Origin: Alphaproteobacteria bacterium
GTDB taxonomy: Bacteria; Pseudomonadota; Alphaproteobacteria; Caulobacterales; Caulobacteraceae
Reading direction: 5' to 3'
Length of the DNA stretch: 63,105 bases
NCBI GenBank assembly: GCA_025359785.1
Contig: JANYET010000054.1
Location: 1 to 63,105, forward strand
Shown: positions 52,726-60,906 of the stretch, one piece after another
Position numbering within the stretch: the stretch's first letter is position 1
Layout: the number at the start of each line of letters is the position of its first letter
Program-made: the position numbers and the translations under genes
Notes under the pieces: generated by a model
The model's database searches: none
Told to the model about the DNA's origin: nothing
What the model saw: only the letters and a program-made list of their open reading frames with translations

Positions 52726-52757
52726 AAAACCCCGTCGCGCAAGCGGCGGGGTTTTTC
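52726..52757 (+). terminator. Terminator of the entericidin gene
   Basis: AAAACCCC (52726-52733) pairs with GGGGTTTT (52748-52755), with further inner pairing, followed by more T (GTTTTTCTT). It sits 23 nt past the stop and just before the convergent cheR stop. Confidence 0.85.
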
Positions 52758-52766
52758 TTATGGGTG

Positions 52767-53579
52767 CTACGCCGCGGCCGCGCGGGCCGAAGCCACCCGG
52801 CTGAAGAAGCCCGGGCGGCCGGGCGCACCCGCCATGGCCGGGGCCTGTTCGCCAGAGCCCAGCACCAGCCAGCCGCCCGGCGCCAGCGTCCGCTCCAGGT
52901 TGGCGGTCACCCGGGCGCGGGCGTCCTCCAGGAAATAACCCATCAGGTTGCGGCAAAGCACGATGTCGAACTGGCCCAGGCGGCTCAGGTCCTCGATCAG
53001 ATTGACGCGGCGCCAGCGCACCATCTGGCGCACCCGCGGGGACAGCACGAAGCCGTCCTCCAGCCCCTCGAAGTGCCGCACCAGACGGCGCGCGGAGAGG
53101 CCGCGCTGCACCTCGAACTGGCTGTAGATACCGGCCTGGGCCTTCTCCAGCCGCCGTTCGCACAGGTCAGAGGCGAAGACCTCAAGGGTGACGCCGGCCG
53201 GCGCGGCCTCTTCCAGCGCCATCGCCAGCGAATAGACTTCCTGGCCCGTGCCGCAGGCCGCGGCCCACAGGCGCAGCGTACCGCCCGCGCGGCGCATGGC
53301 CAGCTCCGGCAGCACCTCGTCGACGATCTGGTCGAACACCCGCGGTTCGCGGAAGAAGGCGGTCTCGGCGGGTGACATCGCCTCGACCGCGGCCCAGATC
53401 AGCCGCTCCTCGTCGCGGTCGCGCACGGCGCAGATGAATTCGTGGACCGAGGCGAAACCCTCGCGGCGCGCCACCGGGCCCAGGCGGTTTTCCAGCAGGT
53501 AGGCCTTCTCCGGGTCGACCGTCAGGCCGGCGCGGTCGGCGCAGAGGCGCGCGACGAAGGTGCGGTCCTGTGGGGTCAA
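52767..53579 (-). CDS. CheR-type protein-glutamate O-methyltransferase
   Basis: A 270-aa SAM-dependent methyltransferase. The N-terminal helical domain (about 1-75) is followed by the Rossmann domain. It has AETAFFREPRVFD, the SAM loop AAACGTGQEVYSLAMALEE, FASDLCERRLEKAQAGIYS and NLIEDLSRLGQFDIVLCRNL. CheR enzymes methylate chemoreceptors, but no chemoreceptor is nearby. The start appears to be TTG 53579, overlapping the cheY-like stop (TTGA), so the pair is translationally coupled. The C-terminal tail is Ala/Arg-rich. Confidence 0.88.
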   Translation of the reverse strand: MTPQDRTFVARLCADRAGLTVDPEKAYLLENRLGPVARREGFASVHEFICAVRDRDEERLIWAAVEAMSPAETAFFREPRVFDQIVDEVLPELAMRRAGGTLRLWAAACGTGQEVYSLAMALEEAAPAGVTLEVFASDLCERRLEKAQAGIYSQFEVQRGLSARRLVRHFEGLEDGFVLSPRVRQMVRWRRVNLIEDLSRLGQFDIVLCRNLMGYFLEDARARVTANLERTLAPGGWLVLGSGEQAPAMAGAPGRPGFFSRVASARAAAA

Positions 53580-53962
53580 AGCACGCCCGCCAAGGCCAGC
53601 TTGGAGGCCACGATATCCCCGTCGAAGGGCTTCATGATGTATTCGCTGGCGCCCTCGTCCAGCGCCTCGCGGATGCGGTCGAGATCGTTCTCCACCGAGC
53701 AGAAGATCACCCGGGGATCGGTCCCGCCGGGCTCCTGGCGCAGGCGGCGCAGGAACTCGAGGCCGTTCATCACCGGCATGTTCCAGTCGAGCAGGATCGC
53801 GTCCGGCATGGCGGTCCGCGCCCAGGCCAGCGCCTCGGCGCCGTCGCCGGCCTCGGCCACCTCGAAGCCCAGATCCTCGAGAATCCGGCGGGCGACCTTG
53901 CGCACGACCCGGCTGTCGTCGACGACGAGGCACAGCTTTGGGTCCGCGGTATCCTTAACCAT
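53576..53962 (-). CDS. Single-domain CheY-like response regulator
   Basis: A 128-aa receiver. Acidic pocket DD in LVVDDSRVVRKVA, phospho-acceptor Asp59 in ILLDWNMPVMNG, Ser/Thr switch in VIFCSVENDLDRI and Lys in IMKPFDG are all present. There is no output domain. It is translated just before, and coupled to, a CheR-type methyltransferase, so the two probably act together in chemotaxis or another motility/adhesion pathway. Confidence 0.92.
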   Translation of the reverse strand: MVKDTADPKLCLVVDDSRVVRKVARRILEDLGFEVAEAGDGAEALAWARTAMPDAILLDWNMPVMNGLEFLRRLRQEPGGTDPRVIFCSVENDLDRIREALDEGASEYIMKPFDGDIVASKLALAGVL

Positions 53963-54098
53963 GGCGCTGTTGTCGCGCCGGGATGGTTAAGGAGCGGTGG
54001 AGGCTGGACCCCGGACGTGCGCGGGCCGCCATGGTTTTTCGTTGGCCTGGGCCGGCGCGGCGGTACAGTCGGCCCTGCAACCGGTTGCGGCGGGAACC

Positions 54099-55052
54099 AT
54101 GGCGAGGTCGGGAAGAGCGTTGGCGGGCCTTGCGGGCGCGGTTCTGTTAGCCGCCGGTCCCGTCTTGGCCCAATCGGCGGCGACGGCCAGGGCCCCGCCC
54201 ACCGATGTGGGCGGCGTGACGGTGACGGCGGAGAAGAAGGACCCGCTGGTCGACAAGACCACCCAGTTCGTCCGCGCCCACGTGCCGGAAAACCGCGCGG
54301 GCCAGATCGCCCGCTTCCGCGACAGCCTCTGCGTCAACGTCGTGGGCCTGCCGCCGGCCTATGCGGCCTTCATCGCCAAGCAGGTCGTCGGGATCGCGAC
54401 GCAGGTGAAAGCGCCGGTCGATCATCGGCTGAAGTGCTCGCCCAATGTGAATGTGATCTTCACGCCCGACCCGCAGGCCCAGCTCGACGACATCGCCAAG
54501 CGGCGCGACCTGTTGCTGGGCTTTGGCTGGGCCTCGCAGATGAAGAAGCTGGCCACCTTCGAGCGGCCCATCCAGTCCTGGTACCTGACACGGTCGGTGG
54601 GGACTGACGGCCAGAGCGTGCTGGAGCTGAACCACGGCTCCACCTACCAGGACAGCAACGGTGGACCCGAAAACATTGGGGGTTCCGTCACCGGCCGCGC
54701 CGGCAGCCGGCTGGGCGCGGACATGAGTTCGGAACTGGTCCACGTCCTGATCCTGGTGGATGCGGGCAAGGTCGCGAACCTGAAGATCGGCGCGGTGGCC
54801 GACTACATCGCCCTGCTGGCGCTCTCGCGCTGGCAGGGGCTCGAACGCTGCAACGGCTTTTCGACCATCCTCAACCTGATGGCCGAGGGCTGCGCGCAGG
54901 ACCCACCCGAGACCGTCACCGCCTCCGACCTGGGGTTGCTCACGGCGCTCTACGCCACGAACCCGCGGGCATCGGGAACCCAGCAGCGGGCTGAGATTGC
55001 CGACGCGATAACCCGAAAGGCCCGCGACATCGGAGCTGGCCAAGCGCGCTGA
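54099..55052 (+). CDS. Exported protein of unknown function
   Basis: A 317-aa protein with a signal peptide (residues 1-26, ending AGPVLAQS) and no other membrane segment. The mature part starts with a TonB-plug-like phrase (DVGGVTVTAEKKDP) but has no barrel. Two motifs stand out: CVNVVGLPPAYAAFIAKQV with NVNVIFTPDPQAQLDDIAKR, and SELVHVLILVDAGKVANLK with ALSRWQGLERCNGFSTILNL. I do not recognise the family; the acidic and aromatic pattern could be enzymatic. ATG 54099 opens the signal peptide. The next gene starts 21 nt downstream. Confidence 0.75.
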   Translation: MARSGRALAGLAGAVLLAAGPVLAQSAATARAPPTDVGGVTVTAEKKDPLVDKTTQFVRAHVPENRAGQIARFRDSLCVNVVGLPPAYAAFIAKQVVGIATQVKAPVDHRLKCSPNVNVIFTPDPQAQLDDIAKRRDLLLGFGWASQMKKLATFERPIQSWYLTRSVGTDGQSVLELNHGSTYQDSNGGPENIGGSVTGRAGSRLGADMSSELVHVLILVDAGKVANLKIGAVADYIALLALSRWQGLERCNGFSTILNLMAEGCAQDPPETVTASDLGLLTALYATNPRASGTQQRAEIADAITRKARDIGAGQAR

Positions 55053-55073
55053 CTCGTTTTACATACGTAGTTT

Positions 55074-55592
55074 ATGAAGACGGCGCACCCCGAAAATCTA
55101 CCCTTTGGCCAAGGCGCCGCGGCGCTGGCCGGGCTGATCCGCAAGCCGGCAGGCCTGATGGCCAAGGTCCAGACGGCGGGTATCGTGCTGCTGCTGGCGG
55201 CCTGCGCCAGCATTCCGCTGACCGTCGGCGTCGGGACCTGGGCGAGCCGGCAGGCGATGCGCAGGGAATGGACAGCGCAGGGTCCGGCCTGCCCCATCGC
55301 GCCGACGCTCTCGATCGCGGCGCGCGGATCCAAACCACCGCCGCCGTTCGTCTTCCAGGGCGTGGCCTTCGCGTATCAGATCGGCGACGCGAGCTGCGTG
55401 GCGATCCCGGAAGGCTGGATCAGCAAGGCGACCTACCCGGTCTGCGAGTTCGACGCTCCGGCGGGGATTCAGGTGACCTACCGTGGCCGGACAACTCATT
55501 TCGAGCCAGGCGTCGGTCACGGCGCGAGCGTGACCGTCCGGCGCGGGCAGGTCGGTTGCACCGTCAGCGGGGCGTTGAGACCTCGGGGCTAA
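55074..55592 (+). CDS. Hypothetical membrane-anchored protein
   Basis: A 172-aa protein with one hydrophobic segment (AGIVLLLAACASIPLTVGVG). LAAC could be a lipobox if translation starts at the internal ATG 55158, which lies just before this segment. The rest is a small beta-rich domain with Cys in GPACPIAPTLS, ASCVAIPEG, YPVCEFDAP and GQVGCTVSG, perhaps two disulfides. There is no strong ribosome-binding site for either start. It follows the exported unknown gene and may form a two-gene unit. Function unknown. Confidence 0.65.
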   Translation: MKTAHPENLPFGQGAAALAGLIRKPAGLMAKVQTAGIVLLLAACASIPLTVGVGTWASRQAMRREWTAQGPACPIAPTLSIAARGSKPPPPFVFQGVAFAYQIGDASCVAIPEGWISKATYPVCEFDAPAGIQVTYRGRTTHFEPGVGHGASVTVRRGQVGCTVSGALRPRG

Positions 55593-56266
55593 GCCGGGAT
55601 CGTCGCGGCGAGCGTCACCGTCTCTTCGCCTACATCGGCGGATAGCTGCCCGCCGGCGTCGGTGATGAACAGGTGGACATAGCGGGCCTGGACCCAGTGG
55701 CCGTGCAGGCCATCGCCGGGCCCCTCGCCGCGCAGGCCGGCCTGCACCTCCGGACGAAGGCGGGCGCGGGGACCGGTGGCCTCCAGGACAATCGACAGGG
55801 TATCGCCAGTCTGCACGACGCGGACCTTGGCGGTCCCGCCGGTGGGCAGCGCCGCGCCGGCGATCTGGGCGAGGTTTAGCAGGGTCCGGGCCGCCGGCTT
55901 GTTCACCGAAGGCGTCTCCACCTGCCAGTCGAGTTCGGCGCGCATGTGGGCGAACACGCCTTGCGTCAGCTTCTCCAGTTCGCGGGCGTCGAAACTCTCG
56001 GCCGAGGCTGATGCGCCGAAGGCCACGCGCGTGAAGAGCAGGAGGTCGGACAGCTTGCGGGCCGAAGCGGCGATCAGGTCCATGGCGTCGTCGCGCATGT
56101 CCTGGGCGGTCGGGTCTTCCAGCAGGTCGAGCCCCGAGACGATGGCAGACGCCGGGCTGATGAAGTCATGGCACATCCGCGCGGCCAGATAGGCGGCGAA
56201 CTCGGCGGGGCGGATGGGCGCCGGCTCAGGCGCGGTCAGGGTTGCAGGCGTGGCGGTTTCCGTCAT
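55589..56266 (-). CDS. chpT: Histidine phosphotransferase ChpT
   Basis: ChpT relays phosphate from the hybrid kinase CckA to CtrA and CpdR, controlling the Caulobacterales cell cycle. The 225-aa protein has the dimerisation helix with phospho-His33 in ARMCHDFISPASAIVSGLDL, then a degenerate ATPase-like domain without ATP-binding motifs (LLNLAQIAGAALPTGG, ARYVHLFITDAGGQLSA). ATG 56266 gives the family N-terminus and places the active His at 33. Its end meets the stop of the convergent hypothetical gene. Confidence 0.94.
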   Translation of the reverse strand: MTETATPATLTAPEPAPIRPAEFAAYLAARMCHDFISPASAIVSGLDLLEDPTAQDMRDDAMDLIAASARKLSDLLLFTRVAFGASASAESFDARELEKLTQGVFAHMRAELDWQVETPSVNKPAARTLLNLAQIAGAALPTGGTAKVRVVQTGDTLSIVLEATGPRARLRPEVQAGLRGEGPGDGLHGHWVQARYVHLFITDAGGQLSADVGEETVTLAATIPA

Positions 56267-56370
56267 GGCGCGGACCTTGCGGTGATTTGAGCCTTTGGAA
56301 AACCGCCGTGGGCCCATAAGGAAATCCGCCCCTTGGATGCAACAGGTAGGGGGCTCAAGACGAGGTGGGC

Positions 56371-57132
56371 ATGAACGACATCGGGGCCGAACTGGCCGAG
56401 ATCTGCGAGGCCGCCGCGGCGCTCATCCTGCCGCTCTGGCGCTCGGGCCTGGCGGTGACGCACAAGGCCGACGAAAGCCCGGTGACCGAGGCCGACCAGC
56501 GGGGCGAGAAGCTGATCCTGGCGGCGCTCGCCGAGCGGTTCCCTGACATCCCGGTGATCTCGGAAGAGGACGCCAGCGAGTTCGGCACGCCCGACGCCAT
56601 CGGCCCGCGGTTCTTCCTGGTCGACCCGCTGGACGGCACCAAGGCCTTCGTGCGCGGCGACCCCAACTTCACGGTCAACATCGGCCTGATCCAGGACGGC
56701 CGGCCGGTGGCGGGCGCGGTCTGCGCGCCACCGTCCGGGGAGTGCTGGTATACCCATGCCGGCCAGGCGCTGAAGCGCGCGCCGGGCGTGGCCGCCCATC
56801 CGGTGCGGGTGCGGCCCTGGCCCAAGGACGCGGCCATCGCGCTGACCAGCCACACCATGAAGGTCGAGACCGCCGACAAGCTCGCCGCCGAGTATGGCTT
56901 CCACCTGCGCGAACCGATGGATAGCTCGATCAAGCTCTGCAAGATCGCCGAGGGCTCGGCAGACATCTATCCCCGACACGGGCCGACCATGGAGTGGGAC
57001 ACAGCGGCCGGGCACGCGGTGCTGGAAGCGGCCGGCGGCCGGCTAAGCACGCCGGAAGGCCAGCCCTTCGTCTACGGCAAGGCGCAGGACGGATTCCGCA
57101 ACGGCTGGTTCGTGGCGCGGGGCGCCGACTAG
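56371..57132 (+). CDS. cysQ: 3'(2'),5'-bisphosphate nucleotidase CysQ
   Basis: CysQ removes the 3'-phosphate of PAP formed in sulfate assimilation. The 253-aa inositol-monophosphatase-fold protein has the metal site residues: Glu-Glu-Asp in ISEEDASE, DPLDGTKAFV and WDTAAGHAVLEAAGG. ATG 56371 follows GAGG; a GTG two codons earlier is possible. Its TAG stop overlaps the stop of the convergent small membrane protein gene (CTAG). Confidence 0.92.
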   Translation: MNDIGAELAEICEAAAALILPLWRSGLAVTHKADESPVTEADQRGEKLILAALAERFPDIPVISEEDASEFGTPDAIGPRFFLVDPLDGTKAFVRGDPNFTVNIGLIQDGRPVAGAVCAPPSGECWYTHAGQALKRAPGVAAHPVRVRPWPKDAAIALTSHTMKVETADKLAAEYGFHLREPMDSSIKLCKIAEGSADIYPRHGPTMEWDTAAGHAVLEAAGGRLSTPEGQPFVYGKAQDGFRNGWFVARGAD

Positions 57133-57401
57133 ACAGGCTTGGGCGGGTTGAAGGCGTCCGGGACGGGCGTCGCGGCGGGCGTGGAGACGGCCGCAGGCGG
57201 ATCGCGGTCCTGGGCCACGGCGGCCCGCGGGCCGCCGATGGCAAGATAACCCATGAAGCCGGCCATGAAGGCCACCACGCCGATCAGGATGAAGGGGCGC
57301 AGGATGGTGGAAACGTCGCCTTGCGGCGCGACGACAAGCGGCGTCGTGCGCGGCACTGCGGTGGGCGAAAGCCCGATAGACGAAAACACGGTGGGCGTCA
57401 T
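57129..57401 (-). CDS. Small single-pass membrane protein of unknown function
   Basis: A 90-aa protein with one membrane helix (about 34-56, LRPFILIGVVAFMAGFMGYLAI as a continuous hydrophobic block) between a Thr/Pro-rich N-terminus and a Pro/Ala-rich C-terminal tail. AGGAG 10 nt before the ATG supports a real gene. Its stop overlaps that of cysQ on the opposite strand. No family recognised. Confidence 0.7.
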   Translation of the reverse strand: MTPTVFSSIGLSPTAVPRTTPLVVAPQGDVSTILRPFILIGVVAFMAGFMGYLAIGGPRAAVAQDRDPPAAVSTPAATPVPDAFNPPKPV

Positions 57402-57497
57402 CTGCGGCTCCTCCCGGGAGTCTACGGATGTTGAACACCCTCGGACGCGTCGGGTTGCCGAGGTCTTAACGAAGACCGGCCGCGTGGCGGCAAGGCC

Positions 57498-58187
57498 TCA
57501 GACGTCGGCCCACATGCGCAGCAGGTTGTTGTAGGTCCCGGCCAGGCTGACCACCGCCGGGTCGCCCTGGCCCACCTTCACGCTCATCGCCTGGATGGCG
57601 TTGTCGAGGTCGTGGAGCAGGCTACGCTGATCGTCGCCGCGCACCATCGACTGGGCCCAGAAGAAGGCTGCCCAGCGCGAGCCGCGGGTGATCGGCGCGA
57701 CCCGGTGCACGCTGGCCGCGGGATAGACGATCATATCGCCGGCGCCGAGCTTGATGGCGTGCTCGCCATAGGCGTCCTCGACGATCAGCTCTCCGCCATC
57801 GTAGTCAGCCGGATCGGTGAGGAAGAGGGTCGCCGAGACGTCCGTCCGGAACCGCACCGGGCCCCCCGCGGTCTTGGCGAACCGGATGGCGTTGTCCACA
57901 TGGGCGCCGAAGCCCATGCCTTCGTCGTAGCGGTTGAACAGCGGCGGAAAAACCCGCAGCGGCAGGACGCCCGAGACGAAGGCGGGGTTCTGGCCGAGCG
58001 CCGTCAGGATCATGTCGCCGAGCTCGCGGGCCGCGGGCGCGTCTTCCGGCGCCTGCAGGTTGTTCTTGACCCGCGCCGACTGCTCGCCGGCGGTGACGCG
58101 GCCATCGACCCAATCCGAGGCGGAGAGGATCGTCCGGCAGTGCGCCACCTGATCCGGCGAAAGGACGCCTTCGACGTGCAACAGCAT
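57498..58187 (-). CDS. piuC: Fe(II)/2-oxoglutarate PKHD-type hydroxylase, PiuC family
   Basis: A 229-aa dioxygenase. Opening MLLHVEGVLSPDQVAHCRTIL, iron ligands in FGAHVDNAIRF (His-x-Asp) and distal His in VYPAASVHRVAPITRGSRWA, then WAQSMVRGDDQRSLL, are all diagnostic. PiuC genes regularly accompany catecholate siderophore receptors and are iron-repressed; the substrate is unknown. It lies 32 nt after the TonB receptor stop, so the two form an operon behind one Fur-like box. Confidence 0.93.
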   Translation of the reverse strand: MLLHVEGVLSPDQVAHCRTILSASDWVDGRVTAGEQSARVKNNLQAPEDAPAARELGDMILTALGQNPAFVSGVLPLRVFPPLFNRYDEGMGFGAHVDNAIRFAKTAGGPVRFRTDVSATLFLTDPADYDGGELIVEDAYGEHAIKLGAGDMIVYPAASVHRVAPITRGSRWAAFFWAQSMVRGDDQRSLLHDLDNAIQAMSVKVGQGDPAVVSLAGTYNNLLRMWADV

Positions 58188-58219
58188 CTGCTGCCCTTAG
58201 CCCAGGGTCTCGGCGAGCG

Positions 58220-60709
58220 CTAGAAAGTCGCACCCACCGAGACGATGATCGTCCGCCCGGCGGCCGGGACCGCGCGGTTGCCGAACATCTGGGTGTAGTT
58301 CAGCCGGTCAGCCAGATTGTAGGCGTTGACCGAGAACCGGTAGGGGCCGGTCTTGTAGGCCACATAGGCGTCGACGGTGATGTTGTCCGGAACCTCGGAG
58401 AGGCGCAGCGCCGTCTGACTGGCCCGGTCGGTGAAGCTGACGCTGCGGGCCGTGTAGCCCACTGGCGTCTTGGCCTGATAGGTCACGTCGCCGCCGACCG
58501 AGAGGCCGTTCACGAACCTGGACAGGTCGTAGGTGGTGAACACACTGGCCGAGTCCCTCGGGACGAACGTCACCTGATGGCCGACCGCGATCCGGTTGAG
58601 CACCGGGAAGGCGGCGAGCGTGCCGACCGGGCAGACGATCCCGGCGGGTGTGCCGCTCGCCGTGGCCGCCGCCAGCGCGCAGGTGGTGAAGGACTCCTTG
58701 ATCCTGGCGTCGAGGTGGGTGTAGCCGGCGGTGATCGTCCAGTCGTCGGTGATCCGGCCCGTCACGCCGAGTTCGAGGCCCTTGACCTCCTGTCGCTCGC
58801 CCGACTGGGCCTGCAGGAACCCGGTGGCCGGGTCGGTCTGCAGCGCGTTGTCCTTCTTGATGTCGAAGATCGAGGCGGTGAAGGCGAGCTTGGTGGAGGG
58901 GATCGCGAACTTGGCGCCGGCTTCCCAGATCTCGCTGTCTTCCGGTTGCAGGTCCTTGGTGGTGACGGCCAGCGCCGCGCCGGCGCCGACGATCGAGGCG
59001 CCCTGCGGGGTCTGCGACCGGCCCCAGGAGACGTAGTAGGTCTGGTCGGCGGCCGGTTCGAAGACCACGCTGACCCGCGGGCTCTTCAGCATCGGCTTGA
59101 CCTTGATCGCGGTCGTGGCGGCGTTGAACAGGATGGAGTCCAGTTCGGCCTCATAGCGGTCGATCCGGTAGCTGCCGATCACCGAGAGCTGGTCGGTGAA
59201 CCAGAGCCGGTCGGTGAGGAAGAGACCCGCGTCGGAGGACTTGCCGCTGCTGAACTCGGTCGCCGTGCCGAGCGTGTTCGTCGAGACCGAGACGCCGTTC
59301 ACGACGGTGGTGCAGTTCAGCGTCCCGGCGCAGGCGATGTTCTGGCCGGGAATGGCGCGGAACACCGCATAGCCCGGCGGAAAGTTCGGGTTGGGCGTCA
59401 CCAGCGGGCGCGGGATCGCCGGCCGCGTCAGGAAGCCCGGCGGCAGCGTGTAGGCGAAGATCGTCTTGTCGTTCTGCTGGCGCGACACGTCGAGGCCGAC
59501 GATCAGCTGGTTCTTCAGCCGGCCCAGGTCGTAGTCGATGCGCGCCGTGGTGATGTTCTGCAGGCCCCAGGCGTCCATGTCGTAGGGACCCTGGCCGCCG
59601 TTGCCGCCAAAGGCCTCGGTCACCGGATTGTTGTCGAACAGCGCCGCGGTGCAGACCGCCGTGCACTGGTCCAGCGTCGAGTACTGGAAGTAGCGGGAAT
59701 AGACGCCGTAACGGAAATCGGAGTTGAGCGTGACCTTGTCGTTGACCCGGTGCGACAAGCGGACGGTGGCCATGTCGACGTCGTTGCGGTCGACATCGGC
59801 CAGGTAGCCGGTGAAGGTCGAGCGCTCGACGCCCACGCCATATTCGCTGGCCGGCTGGGCGATGATGTCGCCGGGGCGCTGGACGATGACGATGCCGTAG
59901 TCCGGCCGGCCGCGGCTGTGCTGGTGAAGGTAACTCAGCGAGGCGGTGGTGTCGGTCCCCAGGCCCGTGGCGACGGTCAGCGCCGCGCCCCAGCGCTTGT
60001 TGTAGATGAAGTCACGGTCGACGACCTCGGAGGACGTGCCCATCAGGGTCAGGCGCGCCGCCGTGGTGGCTCCGAACCGGTGGTTGATGTCGCCCAGCGC
60101 GCGATAGTAGTCACCGCTGCCGGCGTAGGCGTCGAAGCTCGCGAAATCCTCCAGCTTCGGCTGCTTGGAGATGGTGTTGATCGCGCCGCCCGTCGTGCCG
60201 CGGCCGAACATGGCGCCCGAGGGCCCTTTGAGGACCTGGACTTCTTCGTAGTTGAAGCTGTCGCGGGTGTAGGCGCCGAAGTCGCGCAGGCCATCGACAT
60301 AGACGTCGTCCTTGGCGTCGAACCCGCGAATCTTGAACTGGTCGCCGGAAAGCGTGCCACCCTCGCCGATGGCGATGGTGATGCCGGGCACGTTGCGCAG
60401 GGCACCCTCCAGGCTGTTGATCCCCTGGGCCTTCAGTTGGGCGCTGGAAATGATGCTGATCGCCTGGGGCGTGTCCTGGACGGTGGATTGCAGGACGCTC
60501 AAGCCGGTGCCGTGGTCGAGGGGCCGGGTCTCGCCCGTCACGGTGACGCTGGAAACCGTGGGCGCGGCGTCGAGCGCATCAGCGGTCTCCGCGACCGCGC
60601 CGGCCACCGCCGCGGGGGCCGCGCCGCAAAGGCTGGCCGCGCCCGCCAGCACCGCGAGGCCGAGTCTTGTCGGCCGCGCCTTGCGGTAAGCCACCACGCC
60701 GATTGTCAT
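58220..60709 (-). CDS. TonB-dependent siderophore receptor (Fiu/PiuA-like)
   Basis: An 829-aa outer-membrane receptor. The signal region ends near AGAVAETA. The plug domain (about 65-190) has TGLSVLQSTVQDTPQAISII, GALRNVPGITIAIGEGG, DQFKIRGFDAKDDVYVDGLR and VQVLKGPSGAMFGRGTTGG. The 22-strand barrel ends in a terminal Phe (RTIIVSVGATF). Similarity to Fiu/PiuA and the following piuC gene suggest uptake of catecholate siderophores or breakdown products. A Fur-like box lies about 55-75 nt upstream. Confidence 0.92.
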   Translation of the reverse strand: MTIGVVAYRKARPTRLGLAVLAGAASLCGAAPAAVAGAVAETADALDAAPTVSSVTVTGETRPLDHGTGLSVLQSTVQDTPQAISIISSAQLKAQGINSLEGALRNVPGITIAIGEGGTLSGDQFKIRGFDAKDDVYVDGLRDFGAYTRDSFNYEEVQVLKGPSGAMFGRGTTGGAINTISKQPKLEDFASFDAYAGSGDYYRALGDINHRFGATTAARLTLMGTSSEVVDRDFIYNKRWGAALTVATGLGTDTTASLSYLHQHSRGRPDYGIVIVQRPGDIIAQPASEYGVGVERSTFTGYLADVDRNDVDMATVRLSHRVNDKVTLNSDFRYGVYSRYFQYSTLDQCTAVCTAALFDNNPVTEAFGGNGGQGPYDMDAWGLQNITTARIDYDLGRLKNQLIVGLDVSRQQNDKTIFAYTLPPGFLTRPAIPRPLVTPNPNFPPGYAVFRAIPGQNIACAGTLNCTTVVNGVSVSTNTLGTATEFSSGKSSDAGLFLTDRLWFTDQLSVIGSYRIDRYEAELDSILFNAATTAIKVKPMLKSPRVSVVFEPAADQTYYVSWGRSQTPQGASIVGAGAALAVTTKDLQPEDSEIWEAGAKFAIPSTKLAFTASIFDIKKDNALQTDPATGFLQAQSGERQEVKGLELGVTGRITDDWTITAGYTHLDARIKESFTTCALAAATASGTPAGIVCPVGTLAAFPVLNRIAVGHQVTFVPRDSASVFTTYDLSRFVNGLSVGGDVTYQAKTPVGYTARSVSFTDRASQTALRLSEVPDNITVDAYVAYKTGPYRFSVNAYNLADRLNYTQMFGNRAVPAAGRTIIVSVGATF

Positions 60710-60763
60710 AAAACGCTCCCTCGAACTGCTATTGCGAGGCGTTCTTAACTAGCAACTTCGGGC

Positions 60764-60784
60764 ATTACAATGAGAATGATTTGC
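60764..60784 (-). promoter_or_regulatory. Probable Fur box of the siderophore receptor-piuC operon
   Basis: On the minus strand GCAAATCATTCTCATTGTAA resembles the Fur consensus GATAATGATAATCATTATC, with the AATCATTCTCATT core matching well. It lies 55-75 bp upstream of the receptor ATG, in a locally AT-rich stretch. Confidence 0.7.
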
Positions 60785-60906
60785 AGAAGCACTCGCAAGC
60801 ATTGCCCGCTTCCCTCGAACGTCGTCTCGGCGGCCAGGCGGTTCTCGATTCGACGCCCGCCCCGATCGGCGCGATGCTGCGGAAAACGACCGGAGGAGCA
60901 GCGGCC

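Noticed and set aside
58577..60748. 723-aa plus-strand open frame across the siderophore receptor
   Set aside because: Antisense shadow with no domains.
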